Source: Tetradesmus obliquus
Taxonomy: Eukaryota; Chlorophyta; Chlorophyceae; Sphaeropleales; Scenedesmaceae
Assembly: GCA_030272155.1 (NCBI GenBank)
Contig: CP126202.1
Span: forward strand, 3,741,501 to 3,805,500
DNA: 64,000 bases
Reading direction: 5' to 3'
Part shown: positions 10,780 through 22,405 of the stretch, piece after piece
Layout of the letters: every line of letters starts with the position of its first letter
How positions within the stretch are numbered: position 1 is the first letter of the stretch
Notes under the pieces: model-generated
Seen by the model: only the letters and a program-made list of their open reading frames with translations
What the model was told of the DNA's origin: nothing
The model's database searches: none
Made by a program: the position numbers and the translations under genes

Positions 10780-11172
10780 GGGGTGAGCACGGCAGCTGCT
10801 GGAGCAACGGCACCAGCAGACAGCAACACAACTCAGGGCAGGGACCAGGGGGCTCAGGGTAGGACAGCGCGGCAGTCTGCTGCAGCAGCAGCTGCAGCAG
10901 CAGCTGTAGCAGCAGCAGCAGCGGCAAAGTCGGCCAGGACAGCAACACCAGCAGCAGCAGGTGCAGCACCGCCACCACCCGTAAGGCGCTGTTCCGGCCG
11001 GCAGCGCAAGGAGCCAAACCCTGTCTTTGACCCCAACGTCAACAAGTTTGCGGTACTAGCGTCACTGCCGCAGCAGCAGCACCACAGCACAACAGTAACA
11101 GCGACACAGCCAGCTACGCAGCCTGCCACTCCAGCACAGAAGTCCCGCCTTCGCGGCGGGCGCGGCTCTTAA
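10780..11172 (+). CDS. LINE-A ORF1 (C-terminal part)
   Basis: Open in the frame that ends with TAA at 11,170-11,172. This gives about 130 residues: Ala/Ser/Thr-rich with poly-Ala from (GCA)n, then a basic stretch RRCSGRQRKEPNPVFDPNVN, then a Gln/Thr-rich end. No CCHC knuckle or RRM is visible. Its position before an APE-RT ORF makes it the LINE ORF1, usually an RNA-binding protein. The N-terminus is missing in both long copies, so the true start is unknown. The stop overlaps the ORF2 start by one base (TAATG), suggesting termination-reinitiation. Confidence 0.7.
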   Translation, partial: GVSTAAAGATAPADSNTTQGRDQGAQGRTARQSAAAAAAAAAVAAAAAAKSARTATPAAAGAAPPPPVRRCSGRQRKEPNPVFDPNVNKFAVLASLPQQQHHSTTVTATQPATQPATPAQKSRLRGGRGS

Positions 11173-11901
11173 TGCCGCCAGCAGGAGCGCACGGCCTGCG
11201 GCCCTTCTGCGTGGCAGCTGTCAATGTCAACGGCTTGGCTGCTGCAGGCAAGCGAAGGGATTTCTTCGCTTGGCTGCAGAAGCAGGCGTCTGATGTTGTG
11301 CTGCTTTCAGAAACCCACAGCAGGTCAGACCAGCAGGTGCAGCAGTGGGCGCAGCAGGGAGCAGGGCAAGGCAGGCCGTGGCAAGGGTACTGCTATGCAA
11401 ATAGCAAGCCCTTGGAAGTTGGCGTACAAGCTTCAGTTGGGGTAGCAGTACTGCTAAGTCAGAAAATAGTTCAGCAGGACACACAACCTGTGATTGAGTT
11501 CACAGACGGGCAGGGCAGGTTACTCAGGGTAGCCTGGACAACGCCGTGGGGCCAGCAGATGGCAGCGGTGGCTGTATATGCGCCGCACGAACCCACGGAG
11601 CGTCCAGCCTGGTTTCAGGGGCCTTATCAGGAGGCACTGGAGGCAGGCGCGCAGGGGTCCAGCCTGATTGTGGGCGGGGACTTCAACTGCGCCTTGCAGG
11701 AAATCGACGTGCAGCCAGTGGCTGGCACGCGGGCGCGACACTCGCGCCGCATGGTGGGGGCAGCGCAGCTGCAGCGCGTCACTGTGCGCTCGGGCTTGGT
11801 GGATGCGTGGCGACACCGCAACCCGCACACCAGGCAGCCTACGCATTACAGCTACCATGGCAGCGCAACCGGCAACAGCAACGCGGCAGCAGCAGCAACA
11901 A

Positions 11902-11933
<32 letters not shown>

Positions 11934-14900
11934 ACAACAGACGCTGCTGCCACAGATCATGCTGCAGCAGCGGCGGCTGCAGCAGCGGCTGTAGCAGCAG
12001 CAGGCAGCAGGCGAGCTCAGGGGCAGCCAGCAGCAGCAAATCAAGCCACGTCAGCCGGCAGGATTGACTATGTTTTCTTGTCAGAGGACCTGGTTGAGGA
12101 GGGCTGGCTGCAGAAGGCCACACAGCACATGAGGCAGCCCTCAGATCACCGCCCTGTGGTTGTCAAGCTGCGGCCGCCTGGCATGCCGCTCCTTGGACAG
12201 CGCAGGTGGTGCTTCCCCACCTCTGTTCTGGGTGGCGCAGCTTTTGTCTCAGCTATGCGGGAGAGCCTGGCAGCAGCTGTGGAGCAGCAGCAGCAGCAGC
12301 GACCGCGCAACAACCCAGCAGCTGAGTTCGAGCACCTTAAGCAGCATGCTGTGACTGCCACTGCAGTCATAATGCAGCGACAGAAGCTGCAGCAGCAGGC
12401 AGAACTTAGGAGGCTGCGCAGGGCGGTGGCAACAGCAGAATGGCAGCAGCGCCAGCACAGCAATGGGCAGACGCAAACCAACCTTCAGGATGCAGAACAG
12501 CAATTGCTGGATTATGAAGTGCAGCAGCGCCAGCAGCAGCAGGAGAAGACTGATGCGCTGTACGAGCTGTACGCTGATGGCCCGTCTAGCTTTTGGGGAG
12601 CGAGGCTAGGGCAGGCCGTGCCGGAGCCGCAGTATATCAGCGCTGTGGCTGCAGCAGATGGCAGCACAGTGTCCACTGGCAGCAGCGATGGCGCGGCAGC
12701 AGCAGGCAGCCTGCTTGCAGACTTTTATGACCCTGCAGAAGGCGGGCTGTTCTCGCGACACCCCACCGACCCACAGCAGCAGCATGAGCTGCTTGCGTGT
12801 GTGGATAAGCAGCTTTCTCCAGAGCAGCAGCAGCAATGCCTGGGCCCCGCAGGCGACGGCACCATCACCTTGGAGGAGGCGACAGCGGCACTCAACAGCA
12901 TGCCTAGAGGGAAGGTGCCAGGCAGCGATGGGCTCACATATGAGTTCTACAGCGCATTCTGGGAGCAGCTAGGACCAGCTTTTGTGGCAGCATGCAACTT
13001 CCTGTTTGGTCTGGAGGGGGCGCTGCTGTCTCCGCAGCAGCGCCTTGGGCTCATCACCCTGCTGTTCAAAGGTGGCGGTAAGCCAAGGGACCAGGCTGCC
13101 AGCTACCGCCCCATCACGCTGATGAACTGTGATGTGAAGGTTCTGGCGAAGGTGGTGGTGCTGCGGGCGGCGCCAGTGCTGGACAGCGTCGTGGACAGCA
13201 CTCAGACAGCGTTTGTTCCAGGCAGGGACATTGCAGACAATGTGCTGCTGCACCTGGAGGAAGTTGACTTCCTCAGGACGCAGCAGCAGCCCGGCTGCAT
13301 TTTGTTTCTGGACTTTGAGAAGGCTTATGACAGGTTAGACAGGGATTGGCTGATGAAGTGCTTGGCAGCAATGCAGTTCCCGCCTGGCATGCGTAGGTGG
13401 GTACAGCTGCTGCTGGCAGGCACGCAGGGCCGCATCGTGTTCAACGGCGGCCACCTCAGCAGGGTGTTTGACATCCCCTCTGGCTGCGCGCAGGGCAGCC
13501 CACTTAGCCCGCTGCTGTATGTGCTAGCAGCGCAGCCGCTGGCGGCCAAATGCAGAGCGTTGCAAGCAGCAGGGGAAGTGGACAGCATCAGCATGCCCGA
13601 TGGCTCAGCAGCACCCTGCAGCATGCAGCATGCAGACGACACCACCCTGCACGCTGCCAGCAGGCAAGGCGTTGCTGTGCTGGTGAGGAAAGCAGTACAG
13701 CCGTTTTGTGCAGCGAGTGGCGCCAAGCTGGGAGTCAGCAAGTGCCAGGGCATGGAAGTAGGCACGCAGCAGCCGTTTGTAGGGGTGGATCCAGCCACGC
13801 AGATACCGTTCCATGATACAGCACTGCACCCGATCAGGCACCTGGGTCTGCTGCTGTCAGCAGCAGGCGCAGAGCCGCATGCAGTAGCGCTGTATACGCA
13901 GCGCCTGCAAACCATCACATACCGGGCGCGGCAGTGGGCACGGCAGAATCTCAGCTATTTGGGGCGCTGCGCAGTTGCGCAGCAGATGATGGCATCTTGC
14001 ATCACATATCATGCGCAGTTCGTGCCAGTCCCAGCAGAAATCATGGCCAGGATGCACCGCCGCCTCTTAGGGTTTGTGACAGAGCAGGGCTGCGCTCGCG
14101 AAGCCAACATCCGGCAGTGGAATGAAAGCCCTCCGGCAGCAGTGGCCAGCCTGCCTTTCAGCATGGGCGGAATGAGGCAGGTTGATGTCAGGGCGCACGC
14201 CACAGCAATGCAGGCACGCACAGCAGCAGCATTGCTGTCGCCGCGGCGAGCCCCATGGAAGGCCTTCATGCGGGCCAACCTGCGCCATGCACTGCCAGGA
14301 CTAGGGGAGGCAGCGTTGGTGCAGCAATCAAGGGCGCCGCTGCAGGCTGCCGCCAGGGGCGGCAGGCTGCCGCTGCACCTTGCAGCATACATAGAGGCGC
14401 TGCAAAGTGTGGGCATTCACAGGCACGTGGAGCACAGCGCCATGACCCGCCAGCAGATCCAGCTTGAGCTGCTAGTGGGGAACCACAGCGTGGGTAGCAG
14501 CTCAGATGGGCAGATGTTGGCAGCAGCCGGCACCCTACCTGCCCAGCTGCGCCACGGCGCAGGCACCACACTGGGGCAGGTGCAGCAGCAGCTAACTGGA
14601 CAGCCGCAGCAAGATGGCTTAGTGCTGCCGCCAACATGGCTGCGCACTCTGCGGGAGGGCAGCACAGGTGCATGGCAGACCGATACGCAGCAGCAGTGGG
14701 CACAACAGTTGCAGCAAGATGGCGCCACCAAGTGCTACAAGGTGCAGCAGGATGGCAGCTTGAAGGCCACGACAGCTGTCCCAATGGACACAGCAGCCCT
14801 CCAATGGGCGCCCTGTTGTGTGGTAGATGTAAAAGCAGTGCCGCACCCTGCCTTTCAGCGGCAACAACAGCAGCGGCAGCAGCGACAGCAGCAGCAGCAT

Positions 14901-14955
14901 CGGCAACAGCCAGCAGCACGGCAACAGCAGCAGCCACGACAGCAGCAACAGCAGG

Positions 14956-14989
<34 letters not shown>

Positions 14990-16193
14990 AGCAGCATGGC
15001 GACAGCAGCAGCCGCGACAGCAGCAACAGCAGGAACAGCAGCAGCCGCAGCAGCAGCAGCAGCAGCAGCACCAGGGACAGCAACAGCAACATCAGCAATC
15101 GCAAAGCACGCCGTCATGGTACCTGGTGGGTGCTTGGGCAGACATTCGCGTAGATCCTAGTGTATGGGGGATGGGGTTTGCTGTCAGCCTGCTGCAGTTC
15201 ACACCAAAGGTGGCAACATGCAGGCTGCTGCAGGAGCAATGCAGCCGGCAGTGCAAAGAGGGGTGGGTGTCAGGTGTAGGCATGCGCCCGCGGCTGTGGC
15301 GCAACCGCCTGGGTGCTGAGGCGCCACAGGACGGCTTGCAGGAGATGGAGGCAGCTCAGAAACGGTCTTTCCAGCAAATGCAGCAAAGTAGCGAGGCGCC
15401 AGGCAATCGCAGCAGCAGCAGCAGTGACAGCCAGCGGCTTAGCGATGCAGCTATGATGGCAGCTTACCATGCGTCCTGGATGGATCCGTCCAGGGAGCGG
15501 GAGCTGCCAAGACAGCGCGCAGCAACAGCAGCAGCAGTGGTCACGGCTCAGCGGCAGCAACAGGAGCAACAACAACAGCGCATCAGCTGCCCAGCACACA
15601 ATGATCTACTGGACCCGATCACTCAATCCATGGGTGCTGCCAATGCCAGGCAGCACCGCTGGGTGGCGAGTTATCAGAGGCTGAAAGACACCCAGCTGCC
15701 GAGGCGGCTGCGAGTGTTTGGCTGGCGGCTTCTGCATGCAGGAGTGAAGGTAGGCGCACGGCGCATGCTGGCATCCAGCAGGCGCGCGCCGGCTCACTTT
15801 GCCTGCCCAGCACAGCAGTGTCAGCAGCCGCAGCAACTGGAGACCCTCACCCACTTGTTTGTGGAGTGCCCAATAGCTGCAGCAGTGTGGCAGTGGTATG
15901 CGCAACAGGTGTGGCAGCGTGTGCAGCCAGGAGCAGTGGTCCCTGTTAATAACAGCCGTCTGCTGCTGCTGGATGACTTCAGTGTGTGGGCGCCGCCAGC
16001 AGGGCAGCAGCAGTTGTGGACGCAGCTGCGTCTGCTGCTGCTGGAATCCATTTGGGTGGTGCGCTGCAGCAGCAGCAGGGCTGGCGTGACTGTGGCCAGT
16101 GCGGGTGGTAGCGAGGGCGGCAGCAGCCGCAATGCAGGCAGCAGTTTGCAATCGCAGAGCCACAGCAACGGCGGTGCCGAGGACAACAGCAAA

Positions 16194-16227
<34 letters not shown>

Positions 16228-16499
16228 GCCAACGGTTTGCAGCTGGCGAGCCGGGCAGCTCATCATACGCTGCTAAGGCTGTGGCGTGCAGGTTTCTGGC
16301 AGAGCTACGGCAGCAAATTCAGAGGGAATGGGATAGGGTGGAAGTAGATGTTAGGTTGGGTTGTGGGATACCGTTTGCATGGCTGCAAGGAAGGTCGCCT
16401 GAGATCAAACTTGTTGACTTTTGGCAGAAGTGGGGAGAACTGTATAGGGTGGGCACAGATGGTCGCATCAAGATTCGGGCCGGCACGGCTGGCATGTGA
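11172..16499 (+). CDS. LINE-A ORF2: APE endonuclease, reverse transcriptase, zf-RVT
   Basis: 1,775 residues without a stop. Residues ~13-330 are an exonuclease-endonuclease-phosphatase domain: VNVNG (18-21), catalytic SETHS Glu47, VGGDFN (168-172), IDY (298-300) and SDHRP (324-328). It nicks the target DNA. Residues ~575-850 are the reverse transcriptase: KVPGSDGL (581-588), LDFEKAYD (713-720), GCAQGSPLSP (771-780) and HADD (820-823) in place of the usual YADD. A Gln-rich low-complexity zone (~1,230-1,315) comes from (CAG)n. A zf-RVT-like region with CPAQQC and HLFVEC lies near 1,544-1,565. This set and order fit L1-like plant and algal LINEs. All catalytic motifs are present, so the protein may be active. 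Poly-Ala and poly-Gln tracts interrupt both halves of the endonuclease. Confidence 0.95.
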
Positions 16500-17253
16500 G
16501 TGATGGGTTGGGCACGGTTATAGGTGGCGTGGTGGTCTGTTTTGACGGTTCGGGCAGGATATGCAATGCATCCGTTGGAGTAGTGGTTGTCGTTCCTCGT
16601 TGTGATGTGTTGCAAAATAGAATGGCAAAGGCTAAGTTGATGGCTGGGTTACGTTATGTATGCATGCGTGTGGGTAGCAGAGTATCATAATGTGTGCAGG
16701 CATGTGCTGATAAGTTTGTGTGTGTGGTTATATGTGTCTGTGTTGGTGTCATTTTTTACATAATGCCACATGTCTCATAGGGGTATGTTCGGTCAATAGC
16801 AGGATATGCTTTGCCTGAAGTGGAGAGTCTATCAATAGACAGGTGGTGATTGTCTGTGTCGACAATCAGTCACCTATAAATAGGCGTCTTGTGTGTGTGT
16901 GTCGTAATGCTGCCTGTGAGGTGCAGCTTTTAGAGGTGTGCAAGTCACCATGCGCTGATAGCTGACAGCTACACTATGGACAGCTTTTGTTTCAAGGGCC
17001 AGTCACGGTCTGTCACACATCACAGGACGTCATTGCGTAACTGTGATTTTAGTGGAGTCTGGGCACTCGGTCAGGTCCTGGATGCCTTTCGGGGCTGCCC
17101 CGCACGGGGCTGTCTGCATGATCGTGTGACAGCGTCTCTTGGTACAAGAGACCTGTGGGGTGAGTGCGGAACAGGTTGCCTCACTCTCTCAATGGATTTT
17201 TTTGTGGAGCAAGTGCACAGTTATGTAGGTCAGCCCTTGTAACTTTCTTGCTT

Positions 17254-17254
<1 letters not shown>
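16500..17254 (+). other. LINE-A 3' UTR with conserved hairpins
   Basis: This 755-bp segment is the source of most repeats on the left side. It has a ~120-bp part (CGTTCCTCG...GTAGCAGAG) that is tandemly doubled in other copies, a (TG)n stretch, the self-target GGTGCAGCTTTTAGAGG (16,920-16,936), and two GC-rich hairpins, GCCCC-GCAC-GGGGC and GTCTCTTG-GTA-CAAGAGAC. A 95-codon open frame spans its last part in nearly all copies, ending at the TAA of TGTAA. It starts at TTG and has no recognisable domain, so I do not call it a gene. The hairpins near the 3' end are candidates for recognition by the LINE reverse transcriptase. Confidence 0.7.
17238..17242 (+). terminator. TGTAA polyadenylation signal of LINE-A
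   Basis: TGTAA lies 12 nt before the poly(A) tail in this copy and in the other copies with an intact end (CCTTGTAACTTTCTTGCTTC then A). TGTAA is the usual poly(A) signal of chlorophyte nuclear genes, so the element uses the host's 3'-end machinery. Confidence 0.8.
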
Positions 17255-17288
<34 letters not shown>

Positions 17289-17289
<1 letters not shown>

Positions 17290-17660
17290 GAGGAACGACA
17301 ACCACTACTCCAACGGATGCATTGCATATCCTGCCCGAACCGTCAAAACAGACCACCACGCCACCTATAACCGTGCCCAACCCATCACTCACATGCCAGC
17401 CGTGCCGGCCCGAATCTTGATGCGACCATCTGTGCCCACCCTATACAGTTCTCCCCACTTCTGCCAAAAGTCAACAAGTTTGATCTCAGGCGACCTTCCT
17501 TGCAGCCATGCAAACGGTATCCCACAACCCAACCTAACATCTACTTCCACCCTATCCCATTCCCTCTGAATTTGCTGCCGTAGCTCTGCCAGAAACCTGC
17601 ACGCCACAGCCTTAGCAGCGTATGATGAGCTGCCCGGCTCGCCAGCTGCAAACCGTTGGC

Positions 17661-17694
<34 letters not shown>

Positions 17695-18899
17695 TTTGCT
17701 GTTGTCCTCGGCACCGCCGTTGCTGTGGCTCTGCGATTGCAAACTGCTGCCTGCATTGCGGCTGCTGCCGCCCTCGCTACCACCCGCACTGGCCACAGTC
17801 ACGCCAGCCCTGCTGCTGCTGCAGCGCACCACCCAAATGGATTCCAGCAGCAGCAGACGCAGCTGCGTCCACAACTGCTGCTGCCCTGCTGGCGGCGCCC
17901 ACACACTGAAGTCATCCAGCAGCAGCAGACGGCTGTTATTAACAGGGACCACTGCTCCTGGCTGCACACGCTGCCACACCTGTTGCGCATACCACTGCCA
18001 CACTGCTGCAGCTATTGGGCACTCCACAAACAAGTGGGTGAGGGTCTCCAGTTGCTGCGGCTGCTGACACTGCTGTGCTGGGCAGGCAAAGTGAGCCGGC
18101 GCGCGCCTGCTGGATGCCAGCATGCGCCGTGCGCCTACCTTCACTCCTGCATGCAGAAGCCGCCAGCCAAACACTCGCAGCCGCCTCGGCAGCTGGGTGT
18201 CTTTCAGCCTCTGATAACTCGCCACCCAGCGGTGCTGCCTGGCATTGGCAGCACCCATGGATTGAGTGATCGGGTCCAGTAGATCATTGTGTGCTGGGCA
18301 GCTGATGCGCTGTTGTTGTTGCTCCTGTTGCTGCCGCTGAGCCGTGACCACTGCTGCTGCTGTTGCTGCGCGCTGTCTTGGCAGCTCCCGCTCCCTGGAC
18401 GGATCCATCCAGGACGCATGGTAAGCTGCCATCATAGCTGCATCGCTAAGCCGCTGGCTGTCACTGCTGCTGCTGCTGCGATTGCCTGGCGCCTCGCTAC
18501 TTTGCTGCATTTGCTGGAAAGACCGTTTCTGAGCTGCCTCCATCTCCTGCAAGCCGTCCTGTGGCGCCTCAGCACCCAGGCGGTTGCGCCACAGCCGCGG
18601 GCGCATGCCTACACCTGACACCCACCCCTCTTTGCACTGCCGGCTGCATTGCTCCTGCAGCAGCCTGCATGTTGCCACCTTTGGTGTGAACTGCAGCAGG
18701 CTGACAGCAAACCCCATCCCCCATACACTAGGATCTACGCGAATGTCTGCCCAAGCACCCACCAGGTACCATGACGGCGTGCTTTGCGATTGCTGCTGTT
18801 GCTGTTGCTGTCCCTGGTGCTGCTGCTGCTGCTGCTGCTGCGGCTGCTGCTGTTCCTGCTGTTGCTGCTGTCGCGGCTGCTGCTGTCGCCATGCTGCTG
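17289..18899 (-). pseudogene. LINE-A ORF2 C-terminal fragment, inverted
   Basis: Reverse-strand copy of 14,991-16,599: the Gln-rich zone, zf-RVT-like region, ORF2 stop at 17,389 and ~100 bp of 3' UTR. It is open for about 500 codons but lacks the endonuclease and RT, so it is inactive alone. It stands tail-to-tail with the intact copy, forming a long inverted repeat. At its 5' side it is fused near 18,899 to another ORF2 fragment (KAVACRF joined to QQHGDS), a chimeric junction that is repeated near 26,137. Confidence 0.9.
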
Positions 18900-18967
18900 A
18901 AACCTGCACGCCACAGCCTTAGCAGCGTATGATGAGCTGCCCGGCTCGCCAGCTGCAAACCGTTGGC

Positions 18968-19006
<39 letters not shown>

Positions 19007-19391
19007 TGTTGTCCTCGGCACCGCCGGTGGTCTGTTTTGACGGCTCGGGCAGGATATGCAATGCATTCGTTGGACTAGTGGGTGTCGTTCCTCGTTGTGA
19101 TGTGTTTCAAAATAGAATGGCAAAGGCTAAGTTGATGGCTGGGTTACGTTATGTATGCATGCGTGTGGGTAGCAGAGTATTCGTTGGAGTAGTGGTTGTG
19201 GTTCCTCGTTGTGATGTGTTGCAAAATAGAATGGCAAAGGCTATGTTGATGGCTGGGTTACGTTATGTATGCATGCGTGTGGGTAGCAGAGTATCATGAT
19301 GTGTGCAGGCATGTGCTGATAAGTTTGTGTGTGTGGTTATATGTTTCTGTGTTGGTGTCATTTTTTACATAATGCCACATGTCTCATAGGG
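18900..19391. mobile_element. Chimeric LINE-A fragments with doubled 3' UTR segment
   Basis: A short minus-strand ORF2 piece (to ~19,024) joins plus-strand 3' UTR at CCGCCGGTGGTC. A ~126-bp 3' UTR segment (TTCGTTGGA...GGGTAGCAGAGTA) then occurs twice in tandem before the (TG)n part. The whole is duplicated at 26,138-26,630. Confidence 0.8.
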
Positions 19392-20945
19392 TTTTTTTTT
19401 TTTTTTTTTTTTTTTTGGAAGCAAGAAAGTTACAAGGGCTGACCTACATAACTGTGCACTTGCTCCACAAAAAGATCCATTGAGAGAGTGAGGCAACCTG
19501 TTCCGCACTCACCCCACAGGTCTCTTGTACCAAGAGACGCTGTCACACGATCATGCAGACAGCCCCGTGCGGGGCAGCCCCGAAAGGCATCCAGGACCTG
19601 ACCGAGTGCCCAGACTCCACTAAAATCACAGTTACGCAATGACGTCCTGTGATGTGTGACAGACCGTGACTGGCCCTTGAAACAAAAGCTGTCCATAGTG
19701 TAGCTGTCAGCTATCAACGCATGGTGACTTGCACACCTCTAAAAGCTGCACCTATAGGGGTATGTTCGGTCAATAGCAGGATATGCTTTGCATGAAGTGG
19801 AGAGTCTATGAATAGACAGGTGGTGATTGTCTGTGTCGACAATCAGTCACCTATAAATAGGCGTCTTGTGTGTGTGTGTCGTAATGCTGCCTGTGAGGTG
19901 CAGCTGAATTTTTTTTTTTTTTTTTTTGAAGCAAGAAAGTTTTTTTTTTTTTTTTTTTTTTTGAAGCAAGAAAGTAACAAGGGCTGACCTACATAACTGT
20001 GCACTTGCTCCACAAAAAGATCCATTGAGAGAGTGAGGCAACCTGTTCCGCACTCACCCCACAGGTCTCTTGTACCAAGAGACGCTGTCACACGATCATG
20101 CAGACAGCCCCGTGCGGGGCAGCCCCGAAAGGCATCCAGGACCTGACCGAGTGCCCAGACTCCACTAAAATCACAGTTACGCAATGACGTCCTGTGATGT
20201 GTGACAGACCGTGACTGGCCCTTGAAACAAAAGCTGTCCATAGTGTAGCTGTCAGCTATCAACGCATGGTGACTTGCACACCTCTAAAAGCTGCACCTAT
20301 AGGGGTATGTTCGGTCAATAGCAGGATATGCTTTGCATGAAGTGGAGAGTCTATGAATAGACAGGTGGTGATTGTCTGTGTCGACAATCAGTCACCTATA
20401 AATAGGCGTCTTGTGTGTGTGTGTCGTAATGCTGCCTGTGAGGTGCAGCTGAATTTTTTTTTTTTTTTTGAAGCAAGAAAGTTACAAGGGCTGACCTACA
20501 TAACTGTGCACTTGCTCCACAAAAAGATCCATTGAGAGAGTGAGGCAACCTGTTCCGCACTCACCCCACAGGTCTCTTGTACCAAGAGACGCTGTCACAC
20601 GATTTTTTTTTTTTTTTTTTTTGAAGCAAGAAAGTTACAAGGGCTGACCTACATAACTGTGCACTTGCTCCACAAAAAAATCCATTGAGAGAGTGAGGCA
20701 ACCTGTTCCGCACTCACCCCACAGGTCTCTTGTACCAAGAGACGCTGTCACACGATCATGCAGACAGCCCCGTGCGGGGCAGCCCCGAAAGGCATCCAGG
20801 ACCTGACCGAGTGCCCAGACTCCACTAAAATCACAGTCACGCAATGACGTCCTGTGACGTGTGACAGACCGTGACTGGCCCTTGAAACAAAAGCTGTCCA
20901 TAGTGTAGCTGTCAGCTATCAATGCATGGTGACTTGCACACCTCT
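19392..20945. mobile_element. Alternating minus and plus LINE-A 3' UTR pieces
   Basis: Minus-strand tails begin with poly(T) at 19,392, ~19,911, ~19,941, ~20,454 and ~20,602. Plus-strand pieces (19,754-19,908 and 20,297-20,453) lie between them and are repeats of each other, 544 bp apart. At 19,911-19,960 one tail of only about 12 bp plus poly(T) sits just before another. One tail (20,602-20,945) has small private changes such as GTCACGCAATG. Confidence 0.75.
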
Positions 20946-20976
20946 AAAAGCTGCACCTTGTAACTTTCTTGCTTCA

Positions 20977-21007
<31 letters not shown>

Positions 21008-21014
21008 GCACCTT
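20946..21014 (+). mobile_element. 16-bp LINE-A tail insertion at the self-target
   Basis: GTAACTTTCTTGCTTC (20,960-20,975) plus about 25 A lie between AAAAGCTGCACCTT at 20,946-20,959 and 21,001-21,014. The host is a minus-strand LINE-A 3' UTR that continues on both sides (CACACCTCT before, ACAGGCAGC after). The site is the same as at 6,380 and 35,094. Confidence 0.9.
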
Positions 21015-21778
21015 ACAGGCAGCATTACGACACACACACAAGACGCCTATTTATAGGTGACTGATTGTCGACACAGACAATCGCCACCTGTCTATTCATA
21101 GACTCTCCACTTCATGCAAAGCACATCCTGCTATTGACCGAACATACCCCTATGAGACATGTGGCAATATGTAAAAAAAATGACACCAACACAGACACAC
21201 ATCACCACACACGCAAACTTATCATCACATGCCTGCGCACATAATCATACTCTGCTACCCACGCGCATGCATACATAACGTAACCCAGCCATCAACTTAG
21301 CCTTTGCCATTCTATTTTGCAACACATCACAACGAGAAACGACAACCACTACTCCAACGAATGCATTGCATATCCTGCCCGAGCCGTCAAAACAGACCAC
21401 CACGCCACCTATACCCGTGCCCAACCCATTTTTTTTTTTTTTTTTTTGAAGCAAGAAAGTTACAAGGGCTGACCTACATAACTGTGCACTTGCCCCACAA
21501 AAAGATCCATTGAGAGAGTGAGGCAACCTGTTCCGCACTCACCCCACAGGTCTCTTGTACCAAGAGACGCTGTCTTTTTTTTTTTTTTTTTTTTTTTTTG
21601 AAGCAAGAAAGTTACAAGGGCTGACCTACATAACTGTGCACTTGCTCCACAAAAAGATCCATTGAGAGAGTGAGGCAACCTGTTCCGCACTCACCCCACA
21701 GGTCTCTTGTACCAAGAGACGCTGTCACACGATCATGCAGACAGCCCCGTGCGGGGCAGCCCCGAAAGGCATCCAGGG
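21015..21778 (-). mobile_element. Minus-strand LINE-A 3' UTR and stacked tails
   Basis: Distal 3' UTR (21,015-21,429), then two minus-strand tails starting with poly(T) at 21,430 and 21,575. The first stops at GACGCTGTC and the second runs to GGCATCCAGG, where a plus-strand copy begins. The 3' UTR here has private differences (CACGCGCATGC, CATCATCACATGCC) shared with 23,760-24,138. Confidence 0.78.
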
Positions 21779-22405
21779 TTACGTTATGTATGCATGCGTG
21801 TGGGTAGCAGAGTATCATAATGTGTGCAGGCATGTGCTGATAAGTTTGTGTGTGTGGTTATATGTGTCTGTGTTGGTGTCATTTTTTACATAATGCCACA
21901 TGTCTCATAGGGGTATGTTCGGTCAATAGCAGGATATGCTTTGCCTGAAGTGGAGAGTCTATCAATAGACAGGTGGTGATTGTCTGTGTCGACAATCAGT
22001 CACCTATAAATAGGCGTCTTGTGTGTGTGTGTCGTAATGCTGCCTGTGAGGTGCAGCTTTTAGAGGTGTGCAAGTCACCATGCGTTGATAGCTGACAGCT
22101 ACACTATGGACAGCTTTTGTTTCAAGGGCCAGTCACGGTCTGTCACACATCACAGGACGTCATTGCGTAACTGTGATTTTAGTGGAGTCTGGGCACTCGG
22201 TCAGGTCCTGGATGCCTTTCGGGGCTGCCCCGCACGGGGCTGTCTGCATGATCGTGTGACAGCGTCTCTTGGTACAAGAGACCTGCGGGGTGAGTGCGGA
22301 ACAGGTTGCCTCACTCTCTCAATGGATCTTTTTGTGGAGCAAGTGCACAGTTATGTAGGTCAGCCCTTGTAACTTTCTTGCTTCAAAAAAAAAAAAAAAA
22401 AAAAA
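21779..22405 (+). mobile_element. LINE-A 3' UTR copy with poly(A)
   Basis: Plus-strand 3' UTR from GTTACGTTATG to TGTAA and poly(A) (22,386-22,405). The host minus-strand sequence is interrupted between GGCATCCAGG and ATCACAGTC. Compared with intact copies, about 30 bp of host are missing, so this insertion carried a small target deletion instead of a duplication. Confidence 0.78.

Larger units (their letters stand above)
10780..17288 (+). mobile_element. LINE-A, longest copy (partial ORF1, intact ORF2, 3' UTR, poly(A))
   Basis: Starts inside ORF1 at GGGGTGAGCACGG, directly after satellite ATTTTAAA, so it is 5'-truncated. It carries ORF1 (to 11,172), ORF2 (11,172-16,499), a 755-bp 3' UTR and 34 A (17,255-17,288). 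No TSD matches across the ends, because the right flank is another LINE-A copy in reverse. Identity with the second long copy (28,512-32,120) is near complete over 3.5 kb, with only a few residue changes such as L9M, H539Q and P683T, so both are young. Confidence 0.93.

Noticed and set aside
11830..16230. Long open frames opposite to and overlapping LINE-A ORF2 (Leu-, Cys- or Ala-rich)
   Set aside because: They are shadows of (CAG)n/(CTG)n tracts, which are open in all frames.
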